From NCBI GenBank assembly GCA_046316615.1, contig JBKDAN010000013.1:1-64000 (forward strand): DNA of 64,000 nt, given 5' to 3'. Under the pieces are notes generated by a model. It made no database searches. It was not told where the DNA came from and worked only from the letters and a program-made list of their open reading frames with translations. This DNA is from BJHL01 sp040378885 (GTDB lineage Bacteria > Planctomycetota > Phycisphaerae > Phycisphaerales > UBA1924). Of the stretch, positions 25,462 through 33,716 are shown one piece after another. Both the position numbers and the translations under genes were made by a program. Every line of letters starts with the position of its first letter. The stretch's first letter is position 1.

Positions 25462-26343
25462 TTACTGGTACGCGAGATTGAACCTCATGACAGGCAACAG
25501 GGCCCACTTGAGTGCCTTCATCACCATCATCAACAGCATGAACGCGACGGGGAGCATGAACCAACCCGACCAATCGTGGAAGTGGTCGCCCATCTTGCTG
25601 CCTTCGGCCTGGTAGCCGTAGACAAGCACGGTGGGGATAAGGCGAATGACGTTGCAGATCAGAGCAGCGATCGGGCTGCAGGCGAGGACCAGCAGTCGCG
25701 TGGTGTTGCGCAGCGGGATGCTGAACGCAAACGCGTAGCTGACGAGCACAAGGGCGAAGACCATGCGCATGCCGTTGCAGGCTTCGGCGACGGCGACATC
25801 TCGGCCGTTGATGACCAGGACGTTGCCGGTGCGCTCGATGGGGACGCTGAAGATCTCGAGAATGACCTGCGTGACCATGGCGGTGGCTGTTTGCAGCGGA
25901 CCGCTGATGGCGAGGCGAATCACGCCTGGAATGGGCACGAGGAAGACCAGCACAAGGAAGGCGGGAAGAAACTGGAAGAGGACGTTCTTTCCGAGGACGG
26001 TGAGAACACAGCCAACGACCATCGCGACGGCGCCGGCGTGCCACATGCTGGCGACGGCGTTGTTGTAGCCGAAGACGTAGGAGAAGAAACCCAGGGCGAC
26101 GATGATGGGACCGATGAACGTGCCGGCGGGCGGACAGTTGCGCAGACGCAGACGACGGGCCCAGAACATCCATCCGGCGACCACAGGGACGAGGAAGATG
26201 TGGCTCTGCTCTTCATCGAGGCTGCCCATCTGATAGATGTCCTGCCACGCGGGGAACGTGAGGACGATGGCAAGGGCGGCGAAGGCCGCAGCGGCGATGA
26301 AGTGCCACGTTTCCCATTTGCCGTAACCGATGGTGCGGGTCAT
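25462..26343 (-). CDS. Exosortase (EpsH/XrtA-type membrane transpeptidase-like protease)
   Basis: Integral membrane Cys protease that cleaves C-terminal sorting signals of exported proteins. 293 residues from ATG 26343, which overlaps the preceding stop as ATGA. It has about eight membrane helices. The proposed catalytic residues are all present: Cys in AVAEACNGMRMVFAL, Arg in FSIPLRNTTRLL, and His in GDHFHDWSGWFM. It is almost certainly the processing enzyme for the five VPLPPAAWAG proteins 10-15 kb downstream. A dedicated subtype is likely, given the unusual VPLPPAAWAG signal. Confidence 0.93.
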   Translation of the reverse strand: MTRTIGYGKWETWHFIAAAAFAALAIVLTFPAWQDIYQMGSLDEEQSHIFLVPVVAGWMFWARRLRLRNCPPAGTFIGPIIVALGFFSYVFGYNNAVASMWHAGAVAMVVGCVLTVLGKNVLFQFLPAFLVLVFLVPIPGVIRLAISGPLQTATAMVTQVILEIFSVPIERTGNVLVINGRDVAVAEACNGMRMVFALVLVSYAFAFSIPLRNTTRLLVLACSPIAALICNVIRLIPTVLVYGYQAEGSKMGDHFHDWSGWFMLPVAFMLLMMVMKALKWALLPVMRFNLAYQ

Positions 26344-27281
26344 GCGGCACCTCCGCGGGTTGCCGGCTTGCTGGCGACGATGGTGTCGAAGACTGTTTGG
26401 CCCGGCTGGACGACTGCGCCCTCGCACACGAGTGAACGCACGACGACAGCGCCTGCGCCGACCTTGGCGCCGGTCATGACGACGGAGTCGTGCACGAGCG
26501 AGTTTTTGGCGACGGTTGCGGACTCATCTACGAGCGAGAACGTGGGTGTCCACTCCTCGGCGTAAGGGTCGGGCGCGGTGAGTTCGGCCGACGCCTCGGA
26601 CAGAGCACGCAGTGTGCGGATGTACTGCTCGAGCGTGCGCACGGGCAGAGCGACGGGGCGCTGGCTCATGGCGACGCGTACGTCGCACGTCTTTGCGAGT
26701 TCGGGGAGGGCCTGCTCCTTGAGATCGACGAAGCCCTTGGCGCGGATGGCGCGCAGTGCGCCGCAGCGCATGAGGTGCACGCCCACGGCGTTGCCGCCCG
26801 GTTCGGCAAGCAGCCCGATATCGGAGCGCAGTTGCGCGAGCATGGCGTAGAGCTCGTGGAGCGGACGCAGGAGGACCTGATTGGCGGTGGCGACGAGGAT
26901 CTCGTCGTCGTCGGCGTAGTCGTCAGCGATGTCGCGGATGAGGCCGCCCGTGCCGCGGAGTTCGATCTTGTCGTATTCGAGCGATATGTTCACGCCCGGG
27001 GCTGGCGGCACTTGGCGCGGCAGGGCGAGGGGCTTGCTGACAATGACGCGCATCGTGGTCTCGGCGACACCTGATGTCTCGCGGAGATTGGTCATGTGGT
27101 CGCGCCACGACGAGAGCAGGGTGCGACCACCTGTGAGCGGCAAGTCGACGAGCGGGCGACCGAGGCCGGCGGCGAGTTGGGTTTGGCGGACACCGCCGGA
27201 GAGGAGGACCAAGGCGCGCAGCCGCTGTGCCCTACCTTGGGGAGGAGCGACCGATGCCGGCATTTCCGCAGGAGGCGGCAT
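26340..27281 (-). CDS. Nucleotidyltransferase-like protein with C-terminal hexapeptide repeat
   Basis: 313 residues. The N-terminal region reads RALVLLSGGVRQTQLAAGLG then RPLVDLPLTGGRTLLSSW, echoing the P-loop and sugar-binding start of sugar-1-phosphate nucleotidyltransferases. However, the usual GxGTRLxPLT signature is degenerate (GGVRQTQLAAGLG), so activity is uncertain. The C-terminal 70 residues form a left-handed beta-helix (VDESATVAKNSLVHDSVVMT, GAKVGAGAVVVRSLVCEGAV). It is the first gene of the tight exosortase operon, with a possible promoter at 27360-27387. It may supply or sense a nucleotide sugar. Confidence 0.7.
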   Translation of the reverse strand: MPPPAEMPASVAPPQGRAQRLRALVLLSGGVRQTQLAAGLGRPLVDLPLTGGRTLLSSWRDHMTNLRETSGVAETTMRVIVSKPLALPRQVPPAPGVNISLEYDKIELRGTGGLIRDIADDYADDDEILVATANQVLLRPLHELYAMLAQLRSDIGLLAEPGGNAVGVHLMRCGALRAIRAKGFVDLKEQALPELAKTCDVRVAMSQRPVALPVRTLEQYIRTLRALSEASAELTAPDPYAEEWTPTFSLVDESATVAKNSLVHDSVVMTGAKVGAGAVVVRSLVCEGAVVQPGQTVFDTIVASKPATRGGAA

Positions 27282-27359
27282 GACCTGTCTGTGACCTTTC
27301 CAATCTTGACTTGCGACTAAGGGCTTACGGGCGAGGGACTTGTCCGAAAACCTGTGTAC

Positions 27360-27387
27360 ATGGTATCACGACGGGGTTGGGTGCCAA
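27360..27387 (-). promoter_or_regulatory. Candidate promoter of the exosortase/EPS operon
   Basis: On the minus strand TTGGCA (27387-27382), a 16-base spacer and TACCAT (27365-27360), about 80 bases before the start of the gene at 27281. Moderate match only. Confidence 0.3.
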
Positions 27388-27503
27388 CCTTTGCGTGTCC
27401 CTTGATATCGGCTCTTGGCCGAACAGATTTCACTGTCCGGAAAGAACTTGCGTCACTACGCATCATCGGCGAGCGCGGGATCGGTGCATGACGGGTAGGG
27501 GAG

Positions 27504-28364
27504 TCAAGTTGGCTCGGCGGCAAGTAGTTCTCGGACGGCCTTCTCATAGGGGCGTGGCGGGTGGGTGCAGACACGTCTGATAAGTGAAGTATCCATCGAG
27601 GTATCGAGCGGTCGCTGCAGGCCGGTAGCCTGCGGCTGGTGGCGGGTTGCCAGGCACAGGTGTTCGGCGAGCTGGTAGATGCGGGCGATGGTCAGGCCCA
27701 TTTCGACGCGGCTGAGGCGTTCGGGGCCTCCCACGTGCAGGGTGGTGGGGGCAGTGGGCATGGTGGCGAGTTCGGCCAGGGCACGGGCGGCGTCGGTCGC
27801 CAGAACAGGGGTGCGGAACTCGTTTTCGAACAGGGTGGCTTGTTTGCCAGCGCGGAGGTTGCTGACGATGAACTCGTTGGGGCTGCGGGTGCGTTCGCGC
27901 GTGTGACCCAAGGTCAGGGCGATGCGGGCGACGGTGTGATGGGGCGCCATGCGAGTGGCGTCTTCTCCCAGGGCTTTGGTTACGCCGTAGTGGTTGATTG
28001 GGCGGCGCGGGTCGTCTTCGTGGTAGAGGCCGCGGGTGCCGTCGAAGACCTGGTCGGTTGAGAGGTAGATGAAGCGTGCGGCGTTGGCGGCGCACCAGCG
28101 TGCGAGGGCGGCGGTGGCGTGGACGTTGACGGTGATGGCCAGTTCGGGTTCGCGCTCGCAGTGCATGAGGTCGCGCATGGCGGCGCAGTGGATGATGACG
28201 CGCGGTTGAAGGCGGTCGAGCAGCATGGGGATTGCTGCGGGCTGCGCGAGATCGAGCTCGTTGCGCGGCGGCGTGAGGATGCTGGTGCGTGCAACGCCCA
28301 GTGCGCTGAGATGCGCGGGGATGTGAGCGGCGATGAAGCCGGTGAAGCCGGTGAGGAGGAACAT
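27504..28364 (-). CDS. NAD(P)-dependent sugar reductase/epimerase, RmlD-like
   Basis: Extended short-chain dehydrogenase resembling dTDP-4-dehydrorhamnose reductase. 286 residues. It has the Rossmann glycine motif TGFTGFIAAHI, a catalytic YxxxK in INHYGVTKALGE, the STDQVFDG segment typical of RmlD, and the C-terminal FRTPVLATDAARAL region. ATG 28364 was chosen because the protein begins MFLLTGFTGF there; upstream sequence is a short repeat. No rmlA, rmlB or rmlC is nearby, so the substrate is not certain. Its position at the head of the polysaccharide genes suggests a role in making a deoxysugar precursor. Confidence 0.85.
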   Translation of the reverse strand: MFLLTGFTGFIAAHIPAHLSALGVARTSILTPPRNELDLAQPAAIPMLLDRLQPRVIIHCAAMRDLMHCEREPELAITVNVHATAALARWCAANAARFIYLSTDQVFDGTRGLYHEDDPRRPINHYGVTKALGEDATRMAPHHTVARIALTLGHTRERTRSPNEFIVSNLRAGKQATLFENEFRTPVLATDAARALAELATMPTAPTTLHVGGPERLSRVEMGLTIARIYQLAEHLCLATRHQPQATGLQRPLDTSMDTSLIRRVCTHPPRPYEKAVRELLAAEPT

Positions 28365-28370
28365 GGGGAA

Positions 28371-28394
28371 GTGCCAGAGTGCGGAGTGCCAGAG
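28371..28394. repeat. Two copies of a 15-bp repeat upstream of the RmlD-like gene
   Basis: GTGCCAGA at 28371-28378 recurs at 28386-28393, the copies being separated by GTGCGGA. One more intergenic simple-sequence patch, in the gap between tsaE and the RmlD-like gene. Confidence 0.6.
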
Positions 28395-28396
28395 TG

Positions 28397-29077
28397 CTAG
28401 TTGGGGGTGTCGGGATCGGGTGGGGAGCTTCCGCTTGGGGGTGGGACGGCGTAGCTGTCCGTGAGCCAGCCGAAGAGGTCGCTGTCTTGGGCGCGTTTGT
28501 CGAAGAAGGGGTAGGTGAGAGCGGTGGGGCTGGTCCATCGCTTGGTTTTGGGGCAGCGGATGGGCGGGCGTTCGATCAGCCATTCGGCGCGGGGACGTGA
28601 GCGGAACGCGGGTGGCAGTGTGAATGTGAACTCGCGAGCGGAGGTGCCCACGGGGCGGATCTGCACGCGGATGCACTGATCGGGCGCGGGCAAGGCGTGG
28701 GCGATGTTGCTCGGCCACTCGATGAGCGCGGCGGCGTCGCGCGAAGCGAGTTTGGTGTGCGTGTCGAAGAGCTGATCCCAGCCCAGCGGCTCGAGATCTT
28801 CGTCGCTGGTGACGCGGTAGGCGTCGATGTGAACAAGGCGGGCGAGGCCGTCTTGTCGCGGCGGCACGGGATAGACGTTGACGATGACGAAGGTGGGGCT
28901 GCTGACGCCTTGGGTGATACCCAGCGCGTTGGCTAGTGCGCGTGTGAAAGTGGTTTTGCCAGCGCCCATTTCGCCTTCGAGCAGGATGACATCGGTTGGA
29001 GCGAGCGTGTCGGCGAGTGCGCTCGCGAGAGCCGCGGTGTGCGATTCATCGGTGGTGGTGCGCGAGAAGACGATCAT
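28397..29077 (-). CDS. tsaE: tRNA threonylcarbamoyladenosine biosynthesis ATPase TsaE
   Basis: ATPase partner of TsaB-TsaD in t6A37 synthesis. Walker A GEMGAGKTTFTRALANALG (about 36-54), VSSPTFVIVNVYPV, then LVHIDAYRV and the conserved ALIEWPSNI. 226 residues is long for TsaE (about 150). The extra 70 residues at the C-terminus (from about FRSRPRAEWLIERPP) are Pro- and Trp-rich and match nothing I know. The start ATG 29077 overlaps the thiL stop (ATGA). The partner tsaD is 9 kb away on the other strand. Confidence 0.92.
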   Translation of the reverse strand: MIVFSRTTTDESHTAALASALADTLAPTDVILLEGEMGAGKTTFTRALANALGITQGVSSPTFVIVNVYPVPPRQDGLARLVHIDAYRVTSDEDLEPLGWDQLFDTHTKLASRDAAALIEWPSNIAHALPAPDQCIRVQIRPVGTSAREFTFTLPPAFRSRPRAEWLIERPPIRCPKTKRWTSPTALTYPFFDKRAQDSDLFGWLTDSYAVPPPSGSSPPDPDTPN

Positions 29078-30021
29078 GCGTGCTCCCATCCCGCGTCGGC
29101 GATGTCGATGAGGTTGCCCTCGTGGCGCAGCACGCAGCCGGAGCCTTGGGTGACGACACCGATGCGCGTGATGGAAGTGCCCAAAGACGCGATGGTGCGC
29201 GGGACGGTTGCACCTGAGGCAGCGGTGAAGAGCAGTTCGTAGTCTTCGCCATCGGCGAGGGATTGGCGCGGGCCGCGTGAGGGCGTGCGCAGCGGGATGG
29301 AATCGGCGTCGATCTCGATGCGCACGCCTGAGGCGCGGGCGAGGCGCGCGGCGTCGAGGCCCAGGCCATCGGAGATGTCCATCATGGCGTGGAGGTCGTT
29401 GTCGAGTCCTTCGGCAAGCCACGCGGCTTCGCGCAGGCGCGGGGTGAAGGTGAGATGGTGGCCGCCACCGGGGAAGGGATGCTGCTCGGTGGGATCGGCG
29501 TGATAGGTGTCGCCAATGGTGCCTGTGACGTAGACAAAATCGCCCGCGGCGGCGGAGTCGCGGCGGACGGGGCCGCGGCGCGGGTGGACTTTGCCGATGA
29601 GCGAGATGCTGAGGGCGATGGGTGCGTCGGGGTGGCCGGTCGTCGCGAGGTCGCCTCCGACGATGGGCAGATTGAGCGCGACGGCTGCGTTATGGAGGGT
29701 GTCGAAGAGCTCTGTTGCTTTGTCTTGGGAGAAGCGGCGCGGCAGCACGCAGGCGGCGAGCGCGGCGACGGGTGAGCCGGCCATGGCTGCGATGTCGGAG
29801 AGCGGGCGGGCGAGGGCTTTGCGAGCGATGAGCTCGAATGGCGTTTGGCTGGTGAAGTGGCGATGCTCAATGACCTGGTCGACCTTGAGCAGCATGGGCG
29901 CGCCGTCGTTGGCATCGACGACGGCGCAGTCGTCACCGGGGCCTAGCAGCACCTGCGGGAAGGTTTCGACGAGTGAGCGGGTTCGGGCGAAGATGTGCGA
30001 AAGGAGGACGTTTTCGTGCAC
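29074..30021 (-). CDS. thiL: Thiamine-monophosphate kinase
   Basis: Phosphorylates thiamine phosphate to thiamine diphosphate, the last step of the pathway. 315 residues. Conserved blocks are LGPGDDCAVV, LLKVDQVIEHRHF (Asp-rich metal site), RKALARPLSDIAAMAGSPVA, GGDLATT, MMDISDGLGLDAARLA and DGEDYELLF. The start codon is GTG 30021, without a visible Shine-Dalgarno sequence. It is translationally coupled to tsaE by a 4-base overlap. No TPP riboswitch is visible upstream. Confidence 0.96.
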   Translation of the reverse strand: MHENVLLSHIFARTRSLVETFPQVLLGPGDDCAVVDANDGAPMLLKVDQVIEHRHFTSQTPFELIARKALARPLSDIAAMAGSPVAALAACVLPRRFSQDKATELFDTLHNAAVALNLPIVGGDLATTGHPDAPIALSISLIGKVHPRRGPVRRDSAAAGDFVYVTGTIGDTYHADPTEQHPFPGGGHHLTFTPRLREAAWLAEGLDNDLHAMMDISDGLGLDAARLARASGVRIEIDADSIPLRTPSRGPRQSLADGEDYELLFTAASGATVPRTIASLGTSITRIGVVTQGSGCVLRHEGNLIDIADAGWEHA

Positions 30022-30105
30022 GCTGGCAGCGTAGCAAAGCGTCGTGCGTTTGGGACGACGGTCACGCGACGCTCGACGAGCGTCTTGGGCGAGCGGGAGG
30101 CGTGC

Positions 30106-30300
30106 TTAGGCGTAGAGATCGAGGCCGTTGACGCCTGCGTTGGTCGAGCTCTTGGCGACGTCTTGCGCGGCATCGAGCATCTGGACGATGGCAGCGCCTT
30201 GCTGCTTCTGCACGTCCATGGTTTTCTTGGCAACGGCGGTGCCGACGTCGCTTTGCAACTGGGCTTGCGAGAGAGATGTGGCGATGCCAGCGATGTCCAT
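30106..30300 (-). CDS. YjfB-family putative motility protein
   Basis: 64 residues from ATG 30300. The sequence MDIAGIATSLSQAQLQSDVG continues as TAVAKKTMDVQKQQGAAIVQ then MLDAAQ, matching the small YjfB family as I remember it, whose members begin MDIA and share the KK-M-QQGA pattern. In Bacillus the gene belongs to the motility regulon; the biochemical role is unknown. An in-frame ATG at 30333 would add 11 residues; neither start has a clear Shine-Dalgarno sequence. No flagellar genes are nearby. Confidence 0.75.
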   Translation of the reverse strand: MDIAGIATSLSQAQLQSDVGTAVAKKTMDVQKQQGAAIVQMLDAAQDVAKSSTNAGVNGLDLYA

Positions 30301-30419
30301 GGGTGGAGCATCGGCGATTTGTGGGAGCGACATGACCGAATGGAGGCCGAATGCAGGGCGGGAAAGTGCGAATGGGACTCGGGATTTCCGTGGGTATAAC
30401 ACAGAGAGGGGCTTGCATC

Positions 30420-30529
30420 GGGACGGGGGTTGTGGTTGAATGTGCTGGTAATGCGTGCCCGCGTGAGTGCCGGAGGGAGGCTCCGCAGCGAGAAGGGCAG
30501 CCTAGAGGGGCTGCCTTTCTGTGTTTTTG
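30420..30529 (+). ncRNA. Candidate small RNA ending in a Rho-independent terminator
   Basis: Just before the DCC-family gene, a 10-bp stem (30493-30502 AAGGGCAGCC with 30509-30518, one G-T pair) is followed by TTTCTGTGTTTTTG, a clear plus-strand terminator. No plus-strand ORF ends here. The sequence before it contains a second hairpin, CGGAG-GGAGG-CTCCG, with a Shine-Dalgarno-like loop. The region may therefore be a short untranslated RNA or an attenuator for the gene at 30576. The 5' end is a guess; TATAAC at 30395-30400 could be a -10 box. Confidence 0.4.
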
Positions 30530-30575
30530 TCGTGCGATTTCGATCTGGCGGGGTCGCGGGGTCGAAGCAGACAGT

Positions 30576-30968
30576 GTGAATGAACTTCCCTTCCGCATTC
30601 TGATTGATGGTGAATGTCCGCTGTGCAAGCGCGAGGCGAACATGATGGCGCGCATGGATAAGGGGCGGGGAAATCTGGTGCTGGTGGATATCGCGGATCC
30701 TTCGTTTGATGCGGGCACGTACGGCACGACGTTTGAAAATGTGATGGGCACGATTCACGGGGTGCTGCCGGATGGCAAGCTGGTGACGGGGATGGAAGTG
30801 TTTCGGCGCGCGTATGCGGCGGTGGGCTGGGGCTGGCTGCTGGCGTGGAGCGCGTGGCCCGGGCTGCGCGTGATTGCGGATGCGGGGTATCGGTTCTTCG
30901 CGAAGTACCGGCTGCGGCTGACGGGGCGCAAGAACGCGTGCGAGGGCGGGCGCTGCAAGATTGCATGA
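30576..30968 (+). CDS. DCC-family (DUF393) thiol-disulfide oxidoreductase-like protein
   Basis: 130 residues from GTG 30576; the adjacent ATG is out of frame. The N-terminal ILIDGECPLCKREANMM holds the DxxCPxC redox-like motif that names the family, followed by VDIADPSFDAGTYG, GMEVFRRAYAAVGWGWLLAW and a C-terminal NACEGGRCKIA with two further Cys. It resembles a truncated thioredoxin fold with one or two hydrophobic helices. Physiological substrates are unknown. It is read right after a transcription terminator, suggesting attenuation or its own promoter downstream of the hairpin. Confidence 0.85.
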   Translation: MNELPFRILIDGECPLCKREANMMARMDKGRGNLVLVDIADPSFDAGTYGTTFENVMGTIHGVLPDGKLVTGMEVFRRAYAAVGWGWLLAWSAWPGLRVIADAGYRFFAKYRLRLTGRKNACEGGRCKIA

Positions 30969-31000
30969 CAGGTGTGCGTTGTGCACTAAACTGAGCACGC

Positions 31001-31477
31001 ATGCGGTGCGCGGAGTGCGGATATCCCACGCCGGACACGCGCCCGATCCGATGTCCGGAGTGCGGGTCGGGTTGTGAACCGGTCGCGGAAACCGCTGGCC
31101 GACCGGTGATGTTGACGCACGTCTGGGCTGTTGGGGCACTTTGGCTGCTCGCGGGGTACGCGTTCTTCTTCGGTTGTGCACCGTGGTTCTTCACTGCGGT
31201 CTATGGCATGCCTCCGCAGGGAGAGATGCCTGCGTATCCGTCGTATGTGAGGGATGTGGTGCTGCCCATGTGGCGTGTCGGATGGATGACGCGTTGCTTT
31301 CTGTGGATCTGGCCGCTGGTGCTGCTGGTTGGTATCGCGATCGGGACGACCGTGAGAAGGCGGCGAGCATGGATGCATGTGCTTGGGGCGATTGCGCTGT
31401 GCGGGCTGGGGCTGGCGCGGCTGATTGCGACGAATACGCCAGCGATGGGGGGCGTGCTGGTGTGGTGGTGTGATTGA
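31001..31477 (+). CDS. Membrane protein with N-terminal zinc ribbon, unknown function
   Basis: 158 residues beginning MRCAECGYPTPDTRPIRCPE, a CxxCGY-x9-CPECG zinc ribbon. Three membrane spans follow, at about 40-62, 101-120 and 127-145. It has no recognisable enzyme motif. It is a mirror image of the protein at 7089, where the same ribbon sits at the C-terminus. It lies 33 bases after the DCC-family gene and is probably co-transcribed with it. Confidence 0.65.
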   Translation: MRCAECGYPTPDTRPIRCPECGSGCEPVAETAGRPVMLTHVWAVGALWLLAGYAFFFGCAPWFFTAVYGMPPQGEMPAYPSYVRDVVLPMWRVGWMTRCFLWIWPLVLLVGIAIGTTVRRRRAWMHVLGAIALCGLGLARLIATNTPAMGGVLVWWCD

Positions 31478-31519
31478 GCAAACGCGGTGCGGGGATGCGC
31501 GGAGCTGCAACAATGACCC

Positions 31520-32686
31520 GTGAGCGATGCGACTGTGCAACTTGCGGGTGAGGTGATGGACAAGCGGTATCTTGACCTTGCCGCACGCTGCGCGCTGCGG
31601 GCGAGTGGGCATGCGGAACCGAATCCACTGGTGGGGTGCGTGATTGTCAAGGATGGGCGCGTGATTGGTGTGGGGCATCATCGCCGATTTGGTGCGGCTC
31701 ATGCGGAGGTAGAAGCGATCAGCAACGCGCGGCTGCGTGGCGAAGACGTGCGCGGCGCGACGGTGTATGTGACGCTAGAGCCTTGCAACAGTTGGGGGCG
31801 CAATCCGCCTTGCAGCGATGCGCTGGTTGCGGCGCAGGTACGCGAGGTGGTGTATGCGGCGGCGGACCCCAATCCGATGAAGGCGGGCGGCGCGCTGCGG
31901 CTGCGTGAGGCGGGGATCAGTGCGAGACTGAGTGATGCGAGTGCGCTGGCGCGGGCGATTAGTCAGCCGTTCATCAAGCGAGTCACGACGGGGCTGCCTT
32001 GGGTGATTGCCAAGTGGGCGCAGACGATTGATGGGCGGGTTGCGACGCGCACGGGTGAGAGCAAGTGGATAAGCGGCGTGTGGGCGCGTCAACGTGTGCA
32101 TCAGATGCGGTCGCGCGTGGATGCGATGCTGACGGGGATTGGGACTGTGCTGGCAGATGACCCGATGCTGAACGCGCGTGTGATGCATGGGCCACGGCGC
32201 GTGGCGAAGCGCGTGGTGGCGGATACGGGGCTTGAGATTCCGCTGGAGTGCCAACTGGTGCGGACGGCGCGGGAGATGCCGACGATCGTGGCGTGTGAGC
32301 GGAGCATGGCGAGCGGGACGTATACCGCGAAGAAGCGGGCGGCGCTGGACCAGGCGGGTGTGGAGATCATGCCGATCGCGGATGAGGGGATCGGGGGCGG
32401 GCTGAACCTGCGTGAGTTGCTGAGTTCACTTGCGCGAGATCATTGTGTTGCAACGGTGATGGTGGAGAGCGGGCCGGGGCTCTTGGGTTCGCTGTTTGAG
32501 GCGGATCTGGTGGATGAGGCGGTGGTGTACATCGCGCCGATGCTGCTGGCGGATGAACAGGCACGCAGTGCGGCGGTGGGGCGGGTGGCGGAGAAGCTGA
32601 GCAACGCGCGGCAGTTTCAGTTGTGCCGGGTGAAGGCGCTGGATGGTGATGTGGAGATCACGTATCGGCGCGTGCGGGGGGCGTGA
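31520..32686 (+). CDS. ribD: Bifunctional riboflavin biosynthesis deaminase/reductase
   Basis: Deaminates and then reduces the pyrimidine intermediate after GTP cyclohydrolase II. The N-terminal deaminase has the zinc site HAEVEAI (His and Glu) with CNSWGRNPPC (two Cys ligands; the usual form is CSHxGRTPPC). The C-terminal reductase has KWAQTIDGRVATRTGESKWI, RSRVDAMLTGIGTVLADDP and VMVESGPGLLGS. 388 residues, typical. Start GTG 31520. It is followed 41 bases later by plsY. No riboswitch (RFN element) is visible upstream. Confidence 0.95.
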   Translation: MSDATVQLAGEVMDKRYLDLAARCALRASGHAEPNPLVGCVIVKDGRVIGVGHHRRFGAAHAEVEAISNARLRGEDVRGATVYVTLEPCNSWGRNPPCSDALVAAQVREVVYAAADPNPMKAGGALRLREAGISARLSDASALARAISQPFIKRVTTGLPWVIAKWAQTIDGRVATRTGESKWISGVWARQRVHQMRSRVDAMLTGIGTVLADDPMLNARVMHGPRRVAKRVVADTGLEIPLECQLVRTAREMPTIVACERSMASGTYTAKKRAALDQAGVEIMPIADEGIGGGLNLRELLSSLARDHCVATVMVESGPGLLGSLFEADLVDEAVVYIAPMLLADEQARSAAVGRVAEKLSNARQFQLCRVKALDGDVEITYRRVRGA

Positions 32687-32727
32687 GGCGTGCGCGTCGC
32701 GTCGCTGGGTATCGCGTAGGATGGTGC

Positions 32728-33420
32728 ATGGAGTTGCCTGTGCTTGGCGCGTTGCTGGTGGCCGGCTCGTTCTTGAGCGGCTCGATTCCCTTCAGTCTGC
32801 TGGTGGGCAAGGTGAAGGGTGTGGACATTCGTAAGGTGGGGTCGGGCAATCCGGGCGCGACCAATCTGGGGCGAGCGCTGGGGCGGAAGTACTTCTTTGT
32901 CGGGTTCACGCTGGACATGCTGAAGGGGCTGGTGCCGGTGGTGGTGGCTGGTGTGCTGCTGGGGACCATCGGGCGATTTGTGAGCATGAGTGCGCCGACA
33001 GCGGTGTGGCTGGCGTGCGCGGTGGCCGCGGTGCTGGGGCACGTGTTCACGCCTTGGCTGAAGTTCAAGGGTGGCAAGGGCGTGGCGACGGCGTTTGGGG
33101 CGTTGATGGGCGTGTTCCCGGTGCTGACGATCGTGGGGGCGATTGCGCTGGGTGTGTATTTGCTGAGCCTGTGGCGCACGCGGATCGTGAGCATCTCGAG
33201 CATATTGGCGGGGTGCATCTTGCCAGTGACGACGATGCTGCTGCTGGCGGTGCGTGCGCAGGATGCGACGGCGGCGTTGACGCGTGACTCGGGGCCTTGG
33301 TATATCGGATTTACATGCGTGCTGGCGGGGCTGGTGCTGTACACGCACCGGGCGAACATCGCGCGGCTTCGCGCAGGGACTGAGCCCAAGATCGGACAGC
33401 GCGTGACGGCGAAGGCCTGA
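32728..33420 (+). CDS. plsY: Acyl-phosphate:glycerol-3-phosphate acyltransferase
   Basis: Integral membrane enzyme for the first acylation in phospholipid synthesis. 230 residues with about five to six membrane helices. Family motifs: SGSIPFSLLVGKVKGVDIRK, the GSGNPGATNLGR loop, and the KFKGGKGVATAFGALMG phosphate-binding loop. ATG 32728 was chosen (AGGA upstream); the frame is open to 32683. It follows ribD closely. The 296 bases after it hold no gene that I can support. Confidence 0.96.
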   Translation: MELPVLGALLVAGSFLSGSIPFSLLVGKVKGVDIRKVGSGNPGATNLGRALGRKYFFVGFTLDMLKGLVPVVVAGVLLGTIGRFVSMSAPTAVWLACAVAAVLGHVFTPWLKFKGGKGVATAFGALMGVFPVLTIVGAIALGVYLLSLWRTRIVSISSILAGCILPVTTMLLLAVRAQDATAALTRDSGPWYIGFTCVLAGLVLYTHRANIARLRAGTEPKIGQRVTAKA

Positions 33421-33716
33421 GGCAGATAACGCAGCGTCGTGGGGCTGATGTGAGAATCAACAGTGCGCGGGAGCGTGCGAATGCCTGCCTTGTGCGGGTG
33501 TCTGCGTTGTTTTTGGACGTGGCGGCGCAGATGTTCTCGGGGTGAAACACGGCGAAGTTGGAACGGTCGCGTCGGTCGTTGCGGTCGTGCGGGCGCGTCA
33601 CCCCCTTGCAAGCTGCGAACAAGCGTGTCGCGCACGCAATCGCATTTGACATTCAACCGATGAGAACCGGCAGTGCGTGGACCGTGGACAGATGGGTTGT
33701 GAGGAGTTGAGTCACT

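Noticed and set aside
30420..30529. Bacterial 4.5S SRP RNA
   Set aside because: CCGGAGGGAGGCTCCGCAGC superficially resembles the SRP tetraloop region, but the symmetric and asymmetric internal loop sequences of domain IV (GUCAGG...AGCAGCC) do not match.
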